From: Pseudomonas sp. TH41
GTDB taxonomy: Bacteria > Pseudomonadota > Gammaproteobacteria > Pseudomonadales > Pseudomonadaceae
Assembly: GCF_016650695.1 (NCBI RefSeq)
Contig: NZ_JAEKFH010000007.1
Span: 124,001 to 188,000, forward strand
Direction: 5' to 3'
DNA: 64,000 nt
Positions within the stretch are counted from its first letter, which is position 1, and the number at the start of each line of letters is the position of its first letter. The notes under the pieces are model-generated. The model searched no databases, had not been told where the DNA came from, and was given only the letters and a program-made list of their open reading frames with translations. This document shows, piece by piece, positions 26,280 to 35,136 of the stretch. The position numbers and the translations under genes were made by a program.

Positions 26280-27131
26280 TTACATGCGTTGCAAATCGCG
26301 TTGAGCCAACTGAGCGGCGGAAGTACCCGGATATTGGGACACCACCTGCTGCAAAATGCCTTTTACCTTGTCGGTATGACCGAGGCGGCGCTCTACATCA
26401 GCCAGCTTGTACAGCGAATCAGGCACTTTGGGGTGCTTTGGGTACAGCTGCGAGACCTTGGCAAATGCTTGGCCTGCACCTTGCAGATCGCCCTTGGCCA
26501 GATTGACTTCGCCCAACCAGTACTGGGCATTGCCCGCATATTGGCTGTTCGGGTATTTACGCAGGAATGCGGAAAAAGCCTGGCTGGCCTTGTCGAAATC
26601 CTTGGCCTTGATCAGGTCGAAGGCTGCATCGTAGTACAGTTTTTCCTTCGCCGGATCAGCCGGCTCGCTACCCGCGGCGGGCGCTTGAGCGGCTGCGGCT
26701 GCGGCTGCCGCTCCTGCACTTGCGCCTGCCGCTGCACCGGGGGCGTTCAAATTGCCACCGGTGGAAGAATTATCAGGAGTCGCGGCTGGTGCAACGCCGG
26801 TTCCTATGCGCCGATCAAGATCCTGATATCGCTCCAGGTTCTCTTGCTTCATGCGCGCTACTTCATTTTGCAGAACTTCAATCACACCCTGTTGGCGTGA
26901 GATCTGCTCCTGCATCGATTGCAGCTGGTTGAACAGCTCGCCCTGTGCCGAGACAGGGGCCGAAACCCCTCCCCCGGCATAGGCGCCGTTCGTACCGTAA
27001 CCCGCAGGCGGATAACTGGTCCCGCTATTGTTATAGCCGGAGTCGTTATCGACCACAGGAACCGCAGCCCACACCGCAAGCGGTGCGAGACTGAGAGCCA
27101 GAACAGTTACAGCACGACGGCACGTTCGCAT
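26280..27131 (-). CDS. cpoB: CpoB (YbgF), cell-division coordinator of Tol-Pal
   Basis: The 283-residue periplasmic protein has a signal peptide (cleavage likely after AVWA), a trimer-forming coiled coil (LQSMQEQISRQQGVIEVLQN and onward), an alanine-rich linker (AGASAGAAAAAAAAQ) and C-terminal TPR repeats (about residues 160-283, YDAAFDLIKAKDFDKASQAF). In E. coli CpoB binds TolA and links peptidoglycan synthesis by PBP1B to outer-membrane constriction. It is the last gene of the tol-pal operon, 6 bases after pal. Confidence 0.94.
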   Translation of the reverse strand: MRTCRRAVTVLALSLAPLAVWAAVPVVDNDSGYNNSGTSYPPAGYGTNGAYAGGGVSAPVSAQGELFNQLQSMQEQISRQQGVIEVLQNEVARMKQENLERYQDLDRRIGTGVAPAATPDNSSTGGNLNAPGAAAGASAGAAAAAAAAQAPAAGSEPADPAKEKLYYDAAFDLIKAKDFDKASQAFSAFLRKYPNSQYAGNAQYWLGEVNLAKGDLQGAGQAFAKVSQLYPKHPKVPDSLYKLADVERRLGHTDKVKGILQQVVSQYPGTSAAQLAQRDLQRM

Positions 27132-27137
27132 GACGAA

Positions 27138-27635
27138 TTACTTACGCAGTTCGACGCGACGGTTTTGAGCCCAGGACTGCTCGTCGTTGCCGGTAGCAAC
27201 TGGACGCTCTTCGCCGTAGGAAACCAGTTCCAGCTGAGCTGGGGAAACACCTTGCAGTACCAGGTAACGCTGAACGGCTTTCGCACGACGCTCGCCCAGT
27301 GCCATGTTGTACTCACGAGTACCACGTTCGTCGGTGTTGCCTTCCAGAACAACGCGAGCGCCGTTTGCTTTCAGGTCTTTGGCGTGAACGTCCAGAGCGC
27401 GCATGGCTTCTGGCTTCAGGTCCGAGCTGTCGTATTCGAAGTAGAAAGTGGTGATTGCGCGCAGAGCAGCTTCTTCGCTCAGGGAGCCGTCAACTGCACC
27501 AGTGTTTGCGCCGTAACCAGCGTTTGGATCTACAGCGCCTTCACCGGCATTGTCGCCGCCTTTGGACGAGCAACCTACAGCTACAGCCATGGCCAGAGCC
27601 AGCGCAGCAAATTTACCAAACTTCAGCATTTCCAT
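27138..27635 (-). CDS. pal: Peptidoglycan-associated lipoprotein Pal (OprL)
   Basis: The 165-residue outer-membrane lipoprotein has a lipobox AVAVGC followed by SSKGGD and a C-terminal OmpA-type peptidoglycan-binding domain (TDERGTREYNMALGERRAK). It anchors the outer membrane to peptidoglycan and cycles with TolB during division. The start is the ATG at 27635 with AGGAG 7 bases upstream; the frame back to 27659 is not supported. In Pseudomonas it is called OprL. Confidence 0.96.
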   Translation of the reverse strand: MEMLKFGKFAALALAMAVAVGCSSKGGDNAGEGAVDPNAGYGANTGAVDGSLSEEAALRAITTFYFEYDSSDLKPEAMRALDVHAKDLKANGARVVLEGNTDERGTREYNMALGERRAKAVQRYLVLQGVSPAQLELVSYGEERPVATGNDEQSWAQNRRVELRK

Positions 27636-27688
27636 CGTGAAACTCCTAATGAACCCCAATTGTGTTAAGTGAAACGTGTAGCGCCGCG

Positions 27689-28990
27689 TCAGTTCAGGTA
27701 AGGGGACCAGGAAGGTTCTCTGACTTCGCCTTGAGCGGTAGGAAGCGGGAGCCTTACGCGTCCATTGATGGACACGAGCATCAAGACTCCCCGGCCCTGC
27801 TGGCGGGTGGCGTAGATTACCATGGTGCCGTTGGGCGCGACAGTAGGCGACTCGTCCAGAGTGCTATCAGTGAGGATTTTTACACTTCCTCGCTGCAAAT
27901 CCTGGGCCGCAACCTTGAAATTAGTGAAACCATCCTGGCGGTGGATCATCACCAGGGTCTTTTCATCAGCCGAAAGCTTAGGGTTGGCGTTGTAGTTACC
28001 AATAAAGGTCACACGTTCCGCACCGCCACCGCTGACGCTGGTTTTGTAGATCTGTGGCTTGCCGCCACGGTCGGAAGTGAAGTAGATGGTCGAACCATCC
28101 TTACCCCAGAACGGCTCAGTGTTGATGCCGGGACCGTTGGTAACACGCGAGATCTGACGCGACCCCAGGTTCATCACGTAGATGTCCGGGTTACCGTCCT
28201 TGGACAGCACGAATGCCAGGCGATTGCCATCCGGCGACCAGGCTGGCGCACCGTTGAGGCCTTCGAAGTTGGTGATCTGCTCACGGCGACCGGTGTCGAT
28301 GTTCTGCATGAAGATACGCGGACGCTTCTGCTCGAACGAGACATAAGCGATGCGCTTGCCATCCGGTGCGAAACGCGGCGACAGGATCGGCTCACGCGAT
28401 TGCAGCAGAGTGACAGCGCGGGCACCGTCATAGTCCGAACGCTGCAACGTGTAACGAGTGTTCTTCTCGGAGAAACGCTCGGCCGTCACGTACAGCAGAC
28501 GCGTCGAGAACGCACCTTTGATACCGGTGAGTTTTTCGAACGACTGGTCAGCGATGTAATGCGCCATGTCGCGCAGTTGCTCGACACTGCCCGACACGCT
28601 GCCGGTCAGCACTTGCTGCTCGGTGGCGACGTTGAACAATGCGTACTGAACCTGCAGGCGACCGCCCGCCGGAACAATGCTGCCGACCATGATGTACTGG
28701 GCGCCAACAGCCTTCCAGTCACGGAAAATGATTTCGCTGGCCTGGCTCGGCTGGCTGATCATGTTCTGCTTGGGAATCGGCGAGTAGTAACCCGAGTTAC
28801 GCAGGTCATTACCGACGATTTCGGCCATGTCATCCGGCAATACGGTGCCGCCCTGGAAACCGAACGGCACTACCGCGATTGGGGTTGCCCGATCACTGCC
28901 GCTGGTGACCAGAATGTTTTTTTCATCCGCTGCCGCTATCCCTGCCAGGCAGCAGATAACGACAAGCATTCCTCGAAGAAGGTTTCTCAC
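27689..28990 (-). CDS. tolB: Tol-Pal translocation protein TolB
   Basis: This 433-residue periplasmic protein has a signal peptide (MLVVICCLAGIAAA), an N-terminal alpha/beta domain and a six-bladed beta-propeller with repeats of the type LSPRFAPDGKRIAYVS, APAWSPDGNRLAFVLS and PKLSADEKTLVMIH. It binds Pal and is released by TolA. The start is a GTG overlapping the tolA stop by four bases (GTGA), which implies coupling; in this frame it gives the expected short positively charged N terminus. Confidence 0.95.
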   Translation of the reverse strand: MRNLLRGMLVVICCLAGIAAADEKNILVTSGSDRATPIAVVPFGFQGGTVLPDDMAEIVGNDLRNSGYYSPIPKQNMISQPSQASEIIFRDWKAVGAQYIMVGSIVPAGGRLQVQYALFNVATEQQVLTGSVSGSVEQLRDMAHYIADQSFEKLTGIKGAFSTRLLYVTAERFSEKNTRYTLQRSDYDGARAVTLLQSREPILSPRFAPDGKRIAYVSFEQKRPRIFMQNIDTGRREQITNFEGLNGAPAWSPDGNRLAFVLSKDGNPDIYVMNLGSRQISRVTNGPGINTEPFWGKDGSTIYFTSDRGGKPQIYKTSVSGGGAERVTFIGNYNANPKLSADEKTLVMIHRQDGFTNFKVAAQDLQRGSVKILTDSTLDESPTVAPNGTMVIYATRQQGRGVLMLVSINGRVRLPLPTAQGEVREPSWSPYLN

Positions 28991-30066
28991 AAGGCTAGAT
29001 CCTCAGGTGTGAATGTCATCTTGAATGAACGATACGGAGCGAAATCGCTCGGCTTCATTCCCTGCATTTCTGTCAAACGTCCAATATTCTTGACCGCCGC
29101 TACCGCCGAAGCATCATACGGACCGTCGCCACTGGACTTGGCCACACTGACCGAAGTCACCGTACCGTCCGGCAACATGCCGATTTGCAACACGACCGTC
29201 ATACCTTTGCGTGCCGAAGGAGGACGAGCCCAACCTTCCGCTGCGCGTGCACGAATCAGATCATCGAAACTGCCGGCGACTTCGTCACCCTGCTCATCGG
29301 CCAAGGCCTGCTGGCGCTTCGGCGTGTCGGAAAGCAAATCTGCCAGGGCCTGAGCCTTTTTGTCTTCGGTAGATTTACGTGCCGCATCCTGCGATTTCTT
29401 CTTCGCAGCATCGGCAGCAGCTTTCTTCTTCGCGTCTTCGGCGACTTTCTTCTTCGCCTCTTCAGCTTCAGCTTTCTTCTTGGCGTCTTCCGCAGCTTTC
29501 TTCTTCGCGTCTTCGACGATCTTTTTCTTCGCTTCTTCAGCGGCCTCTTTCTTGGCCTCTTCTTCAGCAGCCTTCTTGGCCTCTTCTTCAGATTTCTTCT
29601 TGGCTATATCAGCCAATTGTTTCTCTTCGGCCTTCTTGGCTTCGGCGGTCTTCTTCGCTTCATCGGCTTTCTTGGCTTCATCAGCCTTTTTAGCCTCATC
29701 CGCTTTCTTCGACTCGTCGGCCTTCTTGGCTTCCTCGGCCTTTTGAGCCGCTTCTTCTTTCTTTTGTTCCGCAGCCTTTACCGCTTCCTGCTCGACCTTC
29801 TTCTGTTCCATCTGTTCGACTTCAGTCTGGCGGGCAGCAGATTTCTGCGCCTCACCGGCAATCTTCTGATTGGTCTGGGTAGTCGCCCGACTCTTCGATT
29901 TCAGCTGGTACAAGGTCGCCTGGACAATCGGTTTGGCCGGCGGCAGCTCAGGTGTAAAGGCGAAACTGACGAACAGCATGCCGAACACCAGCACGTGCAG
30001 GACAATCGCCAGGACACTGGGCCAGAAGTAGCTTTCCGAGGCGGACGGCTCTCGCTGTTGCTGCAT
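28987..30066 (-). CDS. tolA: Tol-Pal protein TolA
   Basis: The 359-residue protein has one N-terminal membrane helix (IVLHVLVFGMLFVSFAF), a long lysine/alanine/glutamate helix with repeats of the type KKADEAKKADEAKK (about residues 65-250) that spans the periplasm, and a C-terminal globular domain (ALADEQGDEVAGSFDDLI to the end). TolQ and TolR use the proton gradient to move TolA, which dissociates TolB from Pal. The ATG overlaps the tolR stop by one base. Confidence 0.95.
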   Translation of the reverse strand: MQQQREPSASESYFWPSVLAIVLHVLVFGMLFVSFAFTPELPPAKPIVQATLYQLKSKSRATTQTNQKIAGEAQKSAARQTEVEQMEQKKVEQEAVKAAEQKKEEAAQKAEEAKKADESKKADEAKKADEAKKADEAKKTAEAKKAEEKQLADIAKKKSEEEAKKAAEEEAKKEAAEEAKKKIVEDAKKKAAEDAKKKAEAEEAKKKVAEDAKKKAAADAAKKKSQDAARKSTEDKKAQALADLLSDTPKRQQALADEQGDEVAGSFDDLIRARAAEGWARPPSARKGMTVVLQIGMLPDGTVTSVSVAKSSGDGPYDASAVAAVKNIGRLTEMQGMKPSDFAPYRSFKMTFTPEDLAL

Positions 30067-30527
30067 CAGGGCGCCTCGGTAATCAAGCCAACATTACCGA
30101 CCCCGGCTTTCTGCAATCCGCCCATGGCGCCCATGACGGAACCGTAGTCGACGGTCTTGTCGCCGCGGATGAACACCTGGGTACGCTTGCCGCCTTCAGT
30201 CCCGGCACGAATGATTTTGGTCACGGCGTCGGTCATCTGCGGCAAGGTCATGGCCTTGTCCTGCTGCTTTTCGGTGTCGACTTCGCTGCCAAGGTTCCAG
30301 TAATAGGTCTTGTCAGCCTTGATCGAAATGGTCAGGACCTGGGTGTTGTTGTCCTGCGGCAAGGCTTCACTGGAAACCTTGGGCAGATCAACTTTCACGC
30401 CCTGATTGAGCATCGGAGCGGTCACCATGAAGATGACCAGCAGTACCAGCATCACGTCGATGTAAGGCACCACGTTCATCTCGGCAACCGGCTTGCGCTT
30501 TTTACGAGCTCGAGCGATTAAAGCCAT
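30066..30527 (-). CDS. tolR: Tol-Pal protein TolR
   Basis: The 153-residue protein has one membrane helix. The proton-pathway aspartate lies in VVPYIDVMLVLLVIFMVTAP, and a C-terminal periplasmic domain follows. It forms the energising complex with TolQ (ExbD/MotB-like). It overlaps tolA by one base and starts 14 bases after tolQ. Confidence 0.95.
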   Translation of the reverse strand: MALIARARKKRKPVAEMNVVPYIDVMLVLLVIFMVTAPMLNQGVKVDLPKVSSEALPQDNNTQVLTISIKADKTYYWNLGSEVDTEKQQDKAMTLPQMTDAVTKIIRAGTEGGKRTQVFIRGDKTVDYGSVMGAMGGLQKAGVGNVGLITEAP

Positions 30528-30541
30528 TGGAAATTACCTGC

Positions 30542-31237
30542 TTATTCTTCGCTGGTGTGCACTTTGCGGTGCAGGATCGCCTGGAATTCATCGGCGAAGG
30601 TGTAGTAACGGCTGATCAGCGTTTCGCTGCGGGCAGCAAAGCGGTTGTAAGCGATAACGGCCGGAATGGCAGCGAACAGACCAATTGCGGTGGCAATCAG
30701 TGCTTCGGCAATACCCGGTGCCACAGTGGCCAGGGTCGCTTGCTGGGCAGCTGCCAGACCACGGAAGGAGTTCATGATGCCCCAGACCGTACCGAACAGA
30801 CCGATGTACGGACTGACGGAACCGACGGTGGCGAGGAACGGCAGGCTCTGCTCGAGCTTTTCTTCTTCGCGGGAAATGGCGACGCGCATGGCACGGGCCA
30901 CGCCTTCCATGACCGCTTCAGGATCGACGCCAGGCTGCTGACGCAGGCGGGAGAATTCCTTGAAACCGGCACGGAAGATCTGCTCGACGCCCGAATCCGG
31001 ATCAGGGTTGCTACCCGCCTGACGGTAGAGCTTGGACAGGTCGATACCCGACCAGAAGCGCTCTTCAAAGCTCTCCAGGGCACGTCGACCGGCACGCAGC
31101 AAGTTGCTGCGCTGAAAGATCATGATCCATGAGGTCACCGATGCGGCTACCAGAATCAGCATTACCAACTGCACCACGACGCTGGCATTGCTGACCAGGC
31201 TCCACATGGAGGAATGGTCGACGACGTTAGCTTCCAC
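30542..31237 (-). CDS. tolQ: Tol-Pal protein TolQ
   Basis: A 231-residue ExbB/MotA-type protein with three membrane helices: near residues 18-38 (VVVQLVMLILVAASVTSWIM), and two around SVSPYIGLFGTVWGIMNSF and ALIATAIGLFAAIPAVIAYN. With TolR it converts the proton gradient into motion of TolA. Its start overlaps the 3' end of ybgC by 11 bases. Confidence 0.96.
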   Translation of the reverse strand: MEANVVDHSSMWSLVSNASVVVQLVMLILVAASVTSWIMIFQRSNLLRAGRRALESFEERFWSGIDLSKLYRQAGSNPDPDSGVEQIFRAGFKEFSRLRQQPGVDPEAVMEGVARAMRVAISREEEKLEQSLPFLATVGSVSPYIGLFGTVWGIMNSFRGLAAAQQATLATVAPGIAEALIATAIGLFAAIPAVIAYNRFAARSETLISRYYTFADEFQAILHRKVHTSEE

Positions 31238-31694
31238 GCTTTATCTCCTGCTTTGAGTGTGTACCCGCGCCGCTCACGTCGGCAAAGGCCGCACGTAGAG
31301 CTTCGGGAATGGCCCGGGGTTTCAAACTGTTAGTGCGCACACAGGCCACCAAAAACTGCCCTTCGCAGAGCAGCACATTATCCGTAGCCCGCCTGACCTG
31401 CTGTTTAAAGCGCAGGCTGACACGGTTCAATTCGATTACTTCAGCGCTTACCAGAAGCTCGTCGTCCAGTCGCGCCGGCGCGTGGTAACGCGCTTCGCTG
31501 GAATGCACGACGAACAACAGGTCCTCCCCTGCAAGCGCCGATTGGGCAAAGCCCAGCTCCCGGAGCCGCTCGGTTCGAGCCCGTTCCATAAACTTGAGGT
31601 AATTAACGTAATACACGATGCCGCCCGCATCGGTGTCCTCGTAATAAACGCGACAACGAAGTGCGAAAGGCTCAAGCCCGTTTTGCGCGCGCAT
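31227..31694 (-). CDS. ybgC: Acyl-CoA thioesterase YbgC
   Basis: A 155-residue hot-dog-fold thioesterase with the active-site segment YYEDTDAGGIVYYVNYLKFMER (Asp and His/Tyr region), like E. coli YbgC, which heads the tol-pal operon there too. It hydrolyses acyl-CoA, possibly linked to phospholipid enzymes. AGGAG is present but about 15 bases from the ATG, so initiation may be weak. Between it and ruvB is a 127-base gap with a small hairpin (GTTGCC / GGCAAC at 31714-31735). Confidence 0.92.
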   Translation of the reverse strand: MRAQNGLEPFALRCRVYYEDTDAGGIVYYVNYLKFMERARTERLRELGFAQSALAGEDLLFVVHSSEARYHAPARLDDELLVSAEVIELNRVSLRFKQQVRRATDNVLLCEGQFLVACVRTNSLKPRAIPEALRAAFADVSGAGTHSKQEIKRGS

Positions 31695-31821
31695 ACTCTA
31701 GTGCTTACTCCTCAGGTTGCCAATCCGGCCAGGCAACTGTTTTTCATTGTTCTGCGGCTTTCTCGCAAAAGTACGGTCCTAGGACAGCACAATGCCCGAA
31801 AATTCAGCGCGCAAAGGTTAA

Positions 31822-32883
31822 TTAATCGTCCACAGCACCGAGGAATTCGTCTACCACGGGCATCTCGCCCAATCGTGAAGGAATATTTAAACCGAAGTGC
31901 AGGTACGCGTGCCGGGTGACCACCCGCCCCCGTGGCGTACGCATGATGTAGCCCTGCTGGATCAGGTAAGGTTCCAGCACGTCTTCAATGGTATGGCGCT
32001 CTTCACTGATGGCGGCCGCGAGACTGTCCACCCCGACCGGCCCACCGTCGAACTTCTCGATCATGGTCAACAGCAGACGCCGGTCCTGATGATCGAAGCC
32101 ACGTTCGTCGACATCCAACAGATTTAACGCCAGGTCGGCGATCGGTTTGGTGATGTGGCCCTTGGCGCGAACTTCGGCGAAATCCCGAACCCGGCGCAGC
32201 AATCGGTTGGCTATCCGCGGGGTGCCTCGGGCGCGGCGGGCGATTTCGAAGGCGCCTTCCGGGTCCAGCGGCAAGCCGAGGATCGTTGCCGAACGGCTGA
32301 CGATGGTCGCCAGATCGGCGGTGTTATAGAACTCCAGACGCTGGACGATACCGAAACGGTCGCGCAACGGATTGGTCAGCATCCCGGCTCGTGTCGTGGC
32401 CCCTACCAGAGTGAACGGGGGCAGATCGAGCTTGATCGAGCGCGCTGCCGGCCCTTCGCCAATCATAATGTCGAGCTGGAAGTCTTCCATGGCTGGGTAC
32501 AGCACTTCTTCGACGATCGGCGACAGTCGATGGATTTCATCGATGAACAACACGTCGTGGGGCTCAAGATTGGTCAACAACGCGGCAAGGTCACCGGGAC
32601 GCTCCAGAACGGGGCCGGAGGTGCTTTTGATCGACACCCCCATTTCCTGGGCGATGATGTTGGCCAGGGTGGTTTTACCCAGACCCGGCGGACCGAAAAT
32701 CAACGTGTGATCCAGTGATTCGTTACGCCCACGGGCGGCCTGGATAAACAACTCCATTTGCTCGCGAACGGTCGGCTGGCCGATGTATTCGGCCAGGCTG
32801 ACAGGACGAATCGCCCGGTCCTGGACTTCCTCGCGGTCGCGAGGGCCCGGCGTGGCGGTAATCAGACGATCAGCTTCAATCAC
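31822..32883 (-). CDS. ruvB: Holliday junction branch-migration helicase RuvB
   Basis: The 353-residue AAA+ motor has Walker A GPPGLGKTTLAN, Walker B FIDEIHRLSP, and a C-terminal winged helix with GYIMRTPRGRVVT. Hexamers of RuvB drive branch migration on either side of a RuvA tetramer. It follows ruvA directly: the ruvA stop and ruvB start are adjacent. Confidence 0.97.
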   Translation of the reverse strand: MIEADRLITATPGPRDREEVQDRAIRPVSLAEYIGQPTVREQMELFIQAARGRNESLDHTLIFGPPGLGKTTLANIIAQEMGVSIKSTSGPVLERPGDLAALLTNLEPHDVLFIDEIHRLSPIVEEVLYPAMEDFQLDIMIGEGPAARSIKLDLPPFTLVGATTRAGMLTNPLRDRFGIVQRLEFYNTADLATIVSRSATILGLPLDPEGAFEIARRARGTPRIANRLLRRVRDFAEVRAKGHITKPIADLALNLLDVDERGFDHQDRRLLLTMIEKFDGGPVGVDSLAAAISEERHTIEDVLEPYLIQQGYIMRTPRGRVVTRHAYLHFGLNIPSRLGEMPVVDEFLGAVDD

Positions 32884-33501
32884 TTAGATCATTCCCTTCA
32901 GGGCGCGACGGATCATGTCTTCACTGCTCAAACCTTTCTCCTTGATCGCGGAAATCGCCTTGCTGGCTTCCTGTGGCTTATAGCCCAGGGAAATCAGTGC
33001 GCTGACAGCGTCATTTTCGGCGGTGGCGACCGGAGCCGGCGCATCCGGCCCACCCGGCTGGTTGGGTACCAGGGCGAACATTGCCGGTACGGCTTCCCAA
33101 GCCTTGAAGCGATCCTTGAGTTCCACCAGCAAACGTTCGGCGGTTTTCTTGCCCACGCCAGGCACCTTGGTCAGGGCGGAGGTGTCCTGGGACTGCACGC
33201 AGCGGACCAGCTCGTCGACTTCCAGGCTCGACATCAAGGCCAAGGCCAATTTCGGTCCCACGCCATTGAGGCGAATCAATTCGCGGAAAAAGTCTCGCTC
33301 GCGCTTGCCGAAAAAACCATAGAGTAACTGCGCGTCTTCGCGTACGACCAAATGGGTGTGCAAGGTCAGCGGTTCACCGACCGACGGCAAGCGATAAAGC
33401 GTGGTCATGGGCACTTCCAGCTCATACCCCAGACCATTTACATCCAGAATCAGGTGCGGCGGCTGTTTCTCAGCCAGTGTGCCGCGCAAGCGTCCAATCA
33501 C
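32884..33501 (-). CDS. ruvA: Holliday junction DNA helicase subunit RuvA
   Basis: The 205-residue protein has an N-terminal OB fold (MIGRLRGTLAEKQPP), two helix-hairpin-helix motifs (LIRLNGVGPKLALALMS and LTKVPGVGKKTAERLLVELK) and a C-terminal RuvB-binding domain (ALISLGYKPQEASKAISAIK). It holds the junction in a square-planar form and loads RuvB. It lies 116 bases after ruvC, across a strong hairpin. Confidence 0.97.
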   Translation of the reverse strand: MIGRLRGTLAEKQPPHLILDVNGLGYELEVPMTTLYRLPSVGEPLTLHTHLVVREDAQLLYGFFGKRERDFFRELIRLNGVGPKLALALMSSLEVDELVRCVQSQDTSALTKVPGVGKKTAERLLVELKDRFKAWEAVPAMFALVPNQPGGPDAPAPVATAENDAVSALISLGYKPQEASKAISAIKEKGLSSEDMIRRALKGMI

Positions 33502-33552
33502 GTTTCAGATCCTTGAGCGTTGGCCAGCTCAATGGCTAGCGACTGACAGAAC

Positions 33553-33589
33553 GAGGGCTTTGCGCCGGCAACACAGGCGCAAAGCCCTC
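33553..33589 (-). terminator. Strong hairpin between ruvC and ruvA
   Basis: GAGGGCTTTGCGCC and GGCGCAAAGCCCTC form a perfect 14-bp stem with a 9-base loop. Only a weak T-rich stretch (GTTCTGT) follows on the minus strand, so it may be a partial terminator or attenuator that separates ruvC from ruvAB expression. Confidence 0.6.
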
Positions 33590-33617
33590 ATTCCATAAAA
33601 AATGATTGCTGATGCTA

Positions 33618-34142
33618 TCAGAGACGCAAGCGCCCGCCACGACTGCGTGCCGAGCCAAGGCCATGCGGCAACAGGCTGGAACGCGTGTGAGCATGACAAA
33701 TGGCGATGGCAAGGGCGTCTGAAGCATCGATTTGCGGCTTGCTGGTCAATTTCAGCATGTGCATGACCATCATCTGCACCTGCTCTTTATTGGCAGAGCC
33801 GGTGCCGGTCACTGCTTGTTTGACCTGGGTCGCGGTGTACTCGGCAATTTCCAGGCTTTCCTCGGCGCCAGCGACGATGGCTGCGCCACGGGCCTGGCCG
33901 AGCTTGAGCGCTGAGTCGGCGTTGCGCGCCATAAAGACCTTTTCGATGCCCATGGTCACCGGGCCGTACGTCTGGATGACTTCCCGCACACCGCGATAGA
34001 CGATTTGCAGACGCTCGTGCAACTCGCCGGACCCCGTGCGAATACAGCCCGACGCCACGTAAACGCAGCCACGCCCGGTATCGCGTACCACGCCATAACC
34101 GGTAATGCGCGAACCGGGATCGATACCAAGAATTAAAGTCAT
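33618..34142 (-). CDS. ruvC: Holliday junction resolvase RuvC
   Basis: A 174-residue RNase-H-fold nuclease that cuts Holliday junctions symmetrically. The acidic residues are visible in LILGIDPGSRITGYG, GIEKVFMARN and DASDALAIAICHAH. I start at the ATG at 34142 (MTLILGIDPG); the longer frame enters the REPIN. CAGGCG upstream may serve as the ribosome-binding site. A REPIN separates it from yebC. Confidence 0.96.
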   Translation of the reverse strand: MTLILGIDPGSRITGYGVVRDTGRGCVYVASGCIRTGSGELHERLQIVYRGVREVIQTYGPVTMGIEKVFMARNADSALKLGQARGAAIVAGAEESLEIAEYTATQVKQAVTGTGSANKEQVQMMVMHMLKLTSKPQIDASDALAIAICHAHTRSSLLPHGLGSARSRGGRLRL

Positions 34143-34160
34143 AACGCCTGCGGGCTTATA

Positions 34161-34263
34161 GGTAGGAGCGAGCTTGCTCGCGATGGACGTTAACGATAAC
34201 TCGGACAACCTGAATTAACGCGCCGTTCTCAGGTTCTTCGCGAGCGAGCTCGCTCCTACAAGG
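34161..34263. repeat. REPIN, family A
   Basis: Inverted pair of GTAGGAGCGAGCTTGCTCGC, with the right copy slightly changed (GCGAGCGAGCTCGC). The spacer contains GGACGTTAACGATAAC, as in the REPIN at 13419. It sits between yebC and ruvC within a codirectional gene row. Confidence 0.9.
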
Positions 34264-34269
34264 GGCACA

Positions 34270-35016
34270 TCAACCGAGCTGAGCGGCCACCGACTCCGGA
34301 ATGTCCGCGTTGGAGTAGACGTTCTGCACATCATCCAGGTCTTCGAGCATGTCGATCAGCTTGAGGACCTTCTCGGCGCCTTCCAGGTCCAGCTCGGCAC
34401 TGGTGGTCGGCAGCATGACGATTTCCGCGTCATCGCCTTTGAAACCAGCTGCTTCGAGGGCGTTACGCACGGAATAGAATCCGGCAAACGAGGTGAACAC
34501 GTCGATCGAGCCGTCTTCGTGGGTGACCACGTCATCGGCATCGGCTTCCATGGCCGCTTCCATCAGCGCATCTTCATCAACGCCCGGCGCGAAGAAAATC
34601 TGCCCCTTGCGCTCGAACAAATAAGCCACCGAACCGTCGGTACCCAGATTGCCGCCGCATTTGCTGAAGGCATGGCGAACAGCCGCTGCGGTGCGGTTAC
34701 GGTTGTCGGTCATGCACTCGACCATCACCGCCACGCCGCCCGGGCCGTAGCCTTCGTAGCTGAGCTCGACCATGTCGTCGGTGTCGGCAGCACCGGCACC
34801 GCGGGCCACCGCGCGATCAATGATATCGCGACTCATGTTTGCACCAAGGGCCTTGTCCAGCGCCAGGCGCAAACGCGGGTTGGAACCCGGGTCACCGCCG
34901 CCCTGACGGGCCGCAACGGTCAGCTCACGAATCCACTTGGTGAAAATCTTGCCTTTCTTGGCATCCTGACGTTCTTTGCGGTGCTTGATGTTCGCCCACT
35001 TGGAATGACCCGCCAT
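34270..35016 (-). CDS. yebC: YebC/PmpR-family DNA-binding regulator
   Basis: The 248-residue protein starts MAGHSKWANIKHRKERQDAK, the signature of the family, and has the acidic middle and C-terminal domains at normal length. YebC-type proteins bind DNA as regulators, and recent work also links some of them to translation of proline stretches. Long forms beside ruvC, as here, are the commonest. The start at 35016 has GGAGCGAG just upstream. Confidence 0.93.
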   Translation of the reverse strand: MAGHSKWANIKHRKERQDAKKGKIFTKWIRELTVAARQGGGDPGSNPRLRLALDKALGANMSRDIIDRAVARGAGAADTDDMVELSYEGYGPGGVAVMVECMTDNRNRTAAAVRHAFSKCGGNLGTDGSVAYLFERKGQIFFAPGVDEDALMEAAMEADADDVVTHEDGSIDVFTSFAGFYSVRNALEAAGFKGDDAEIVMLPTTSAELDLEGAEKVLKLIDMLEDLDDVQNVYSNADIPESVAAQLG

Positions 35017-35094
35017 AACTCGCTCCGAATTCTCTTTGAAACAATTGCTCGCCTCGCACGATACGACGGCCAGCAACAAAAAATCTCGACCTAA

Positions 35095-35128
35095 AGAAAA
35101 GGCGCATCCCAAAAGGATGCGCCTTTTC
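35095..35128 (-). terminator. Terminator after aspS
   Basis: AAAAGGCGCATCC TTTT GGATGCGCCTTTT read on the minus strand is a 13-bp stem with short loop and a T run; it is symmetrical enough to work both ways. It ends the aspS transcript 10 bases after its stop. Confidence 0.9.
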
Positions 35129-35136
35129 GGTCAGCC

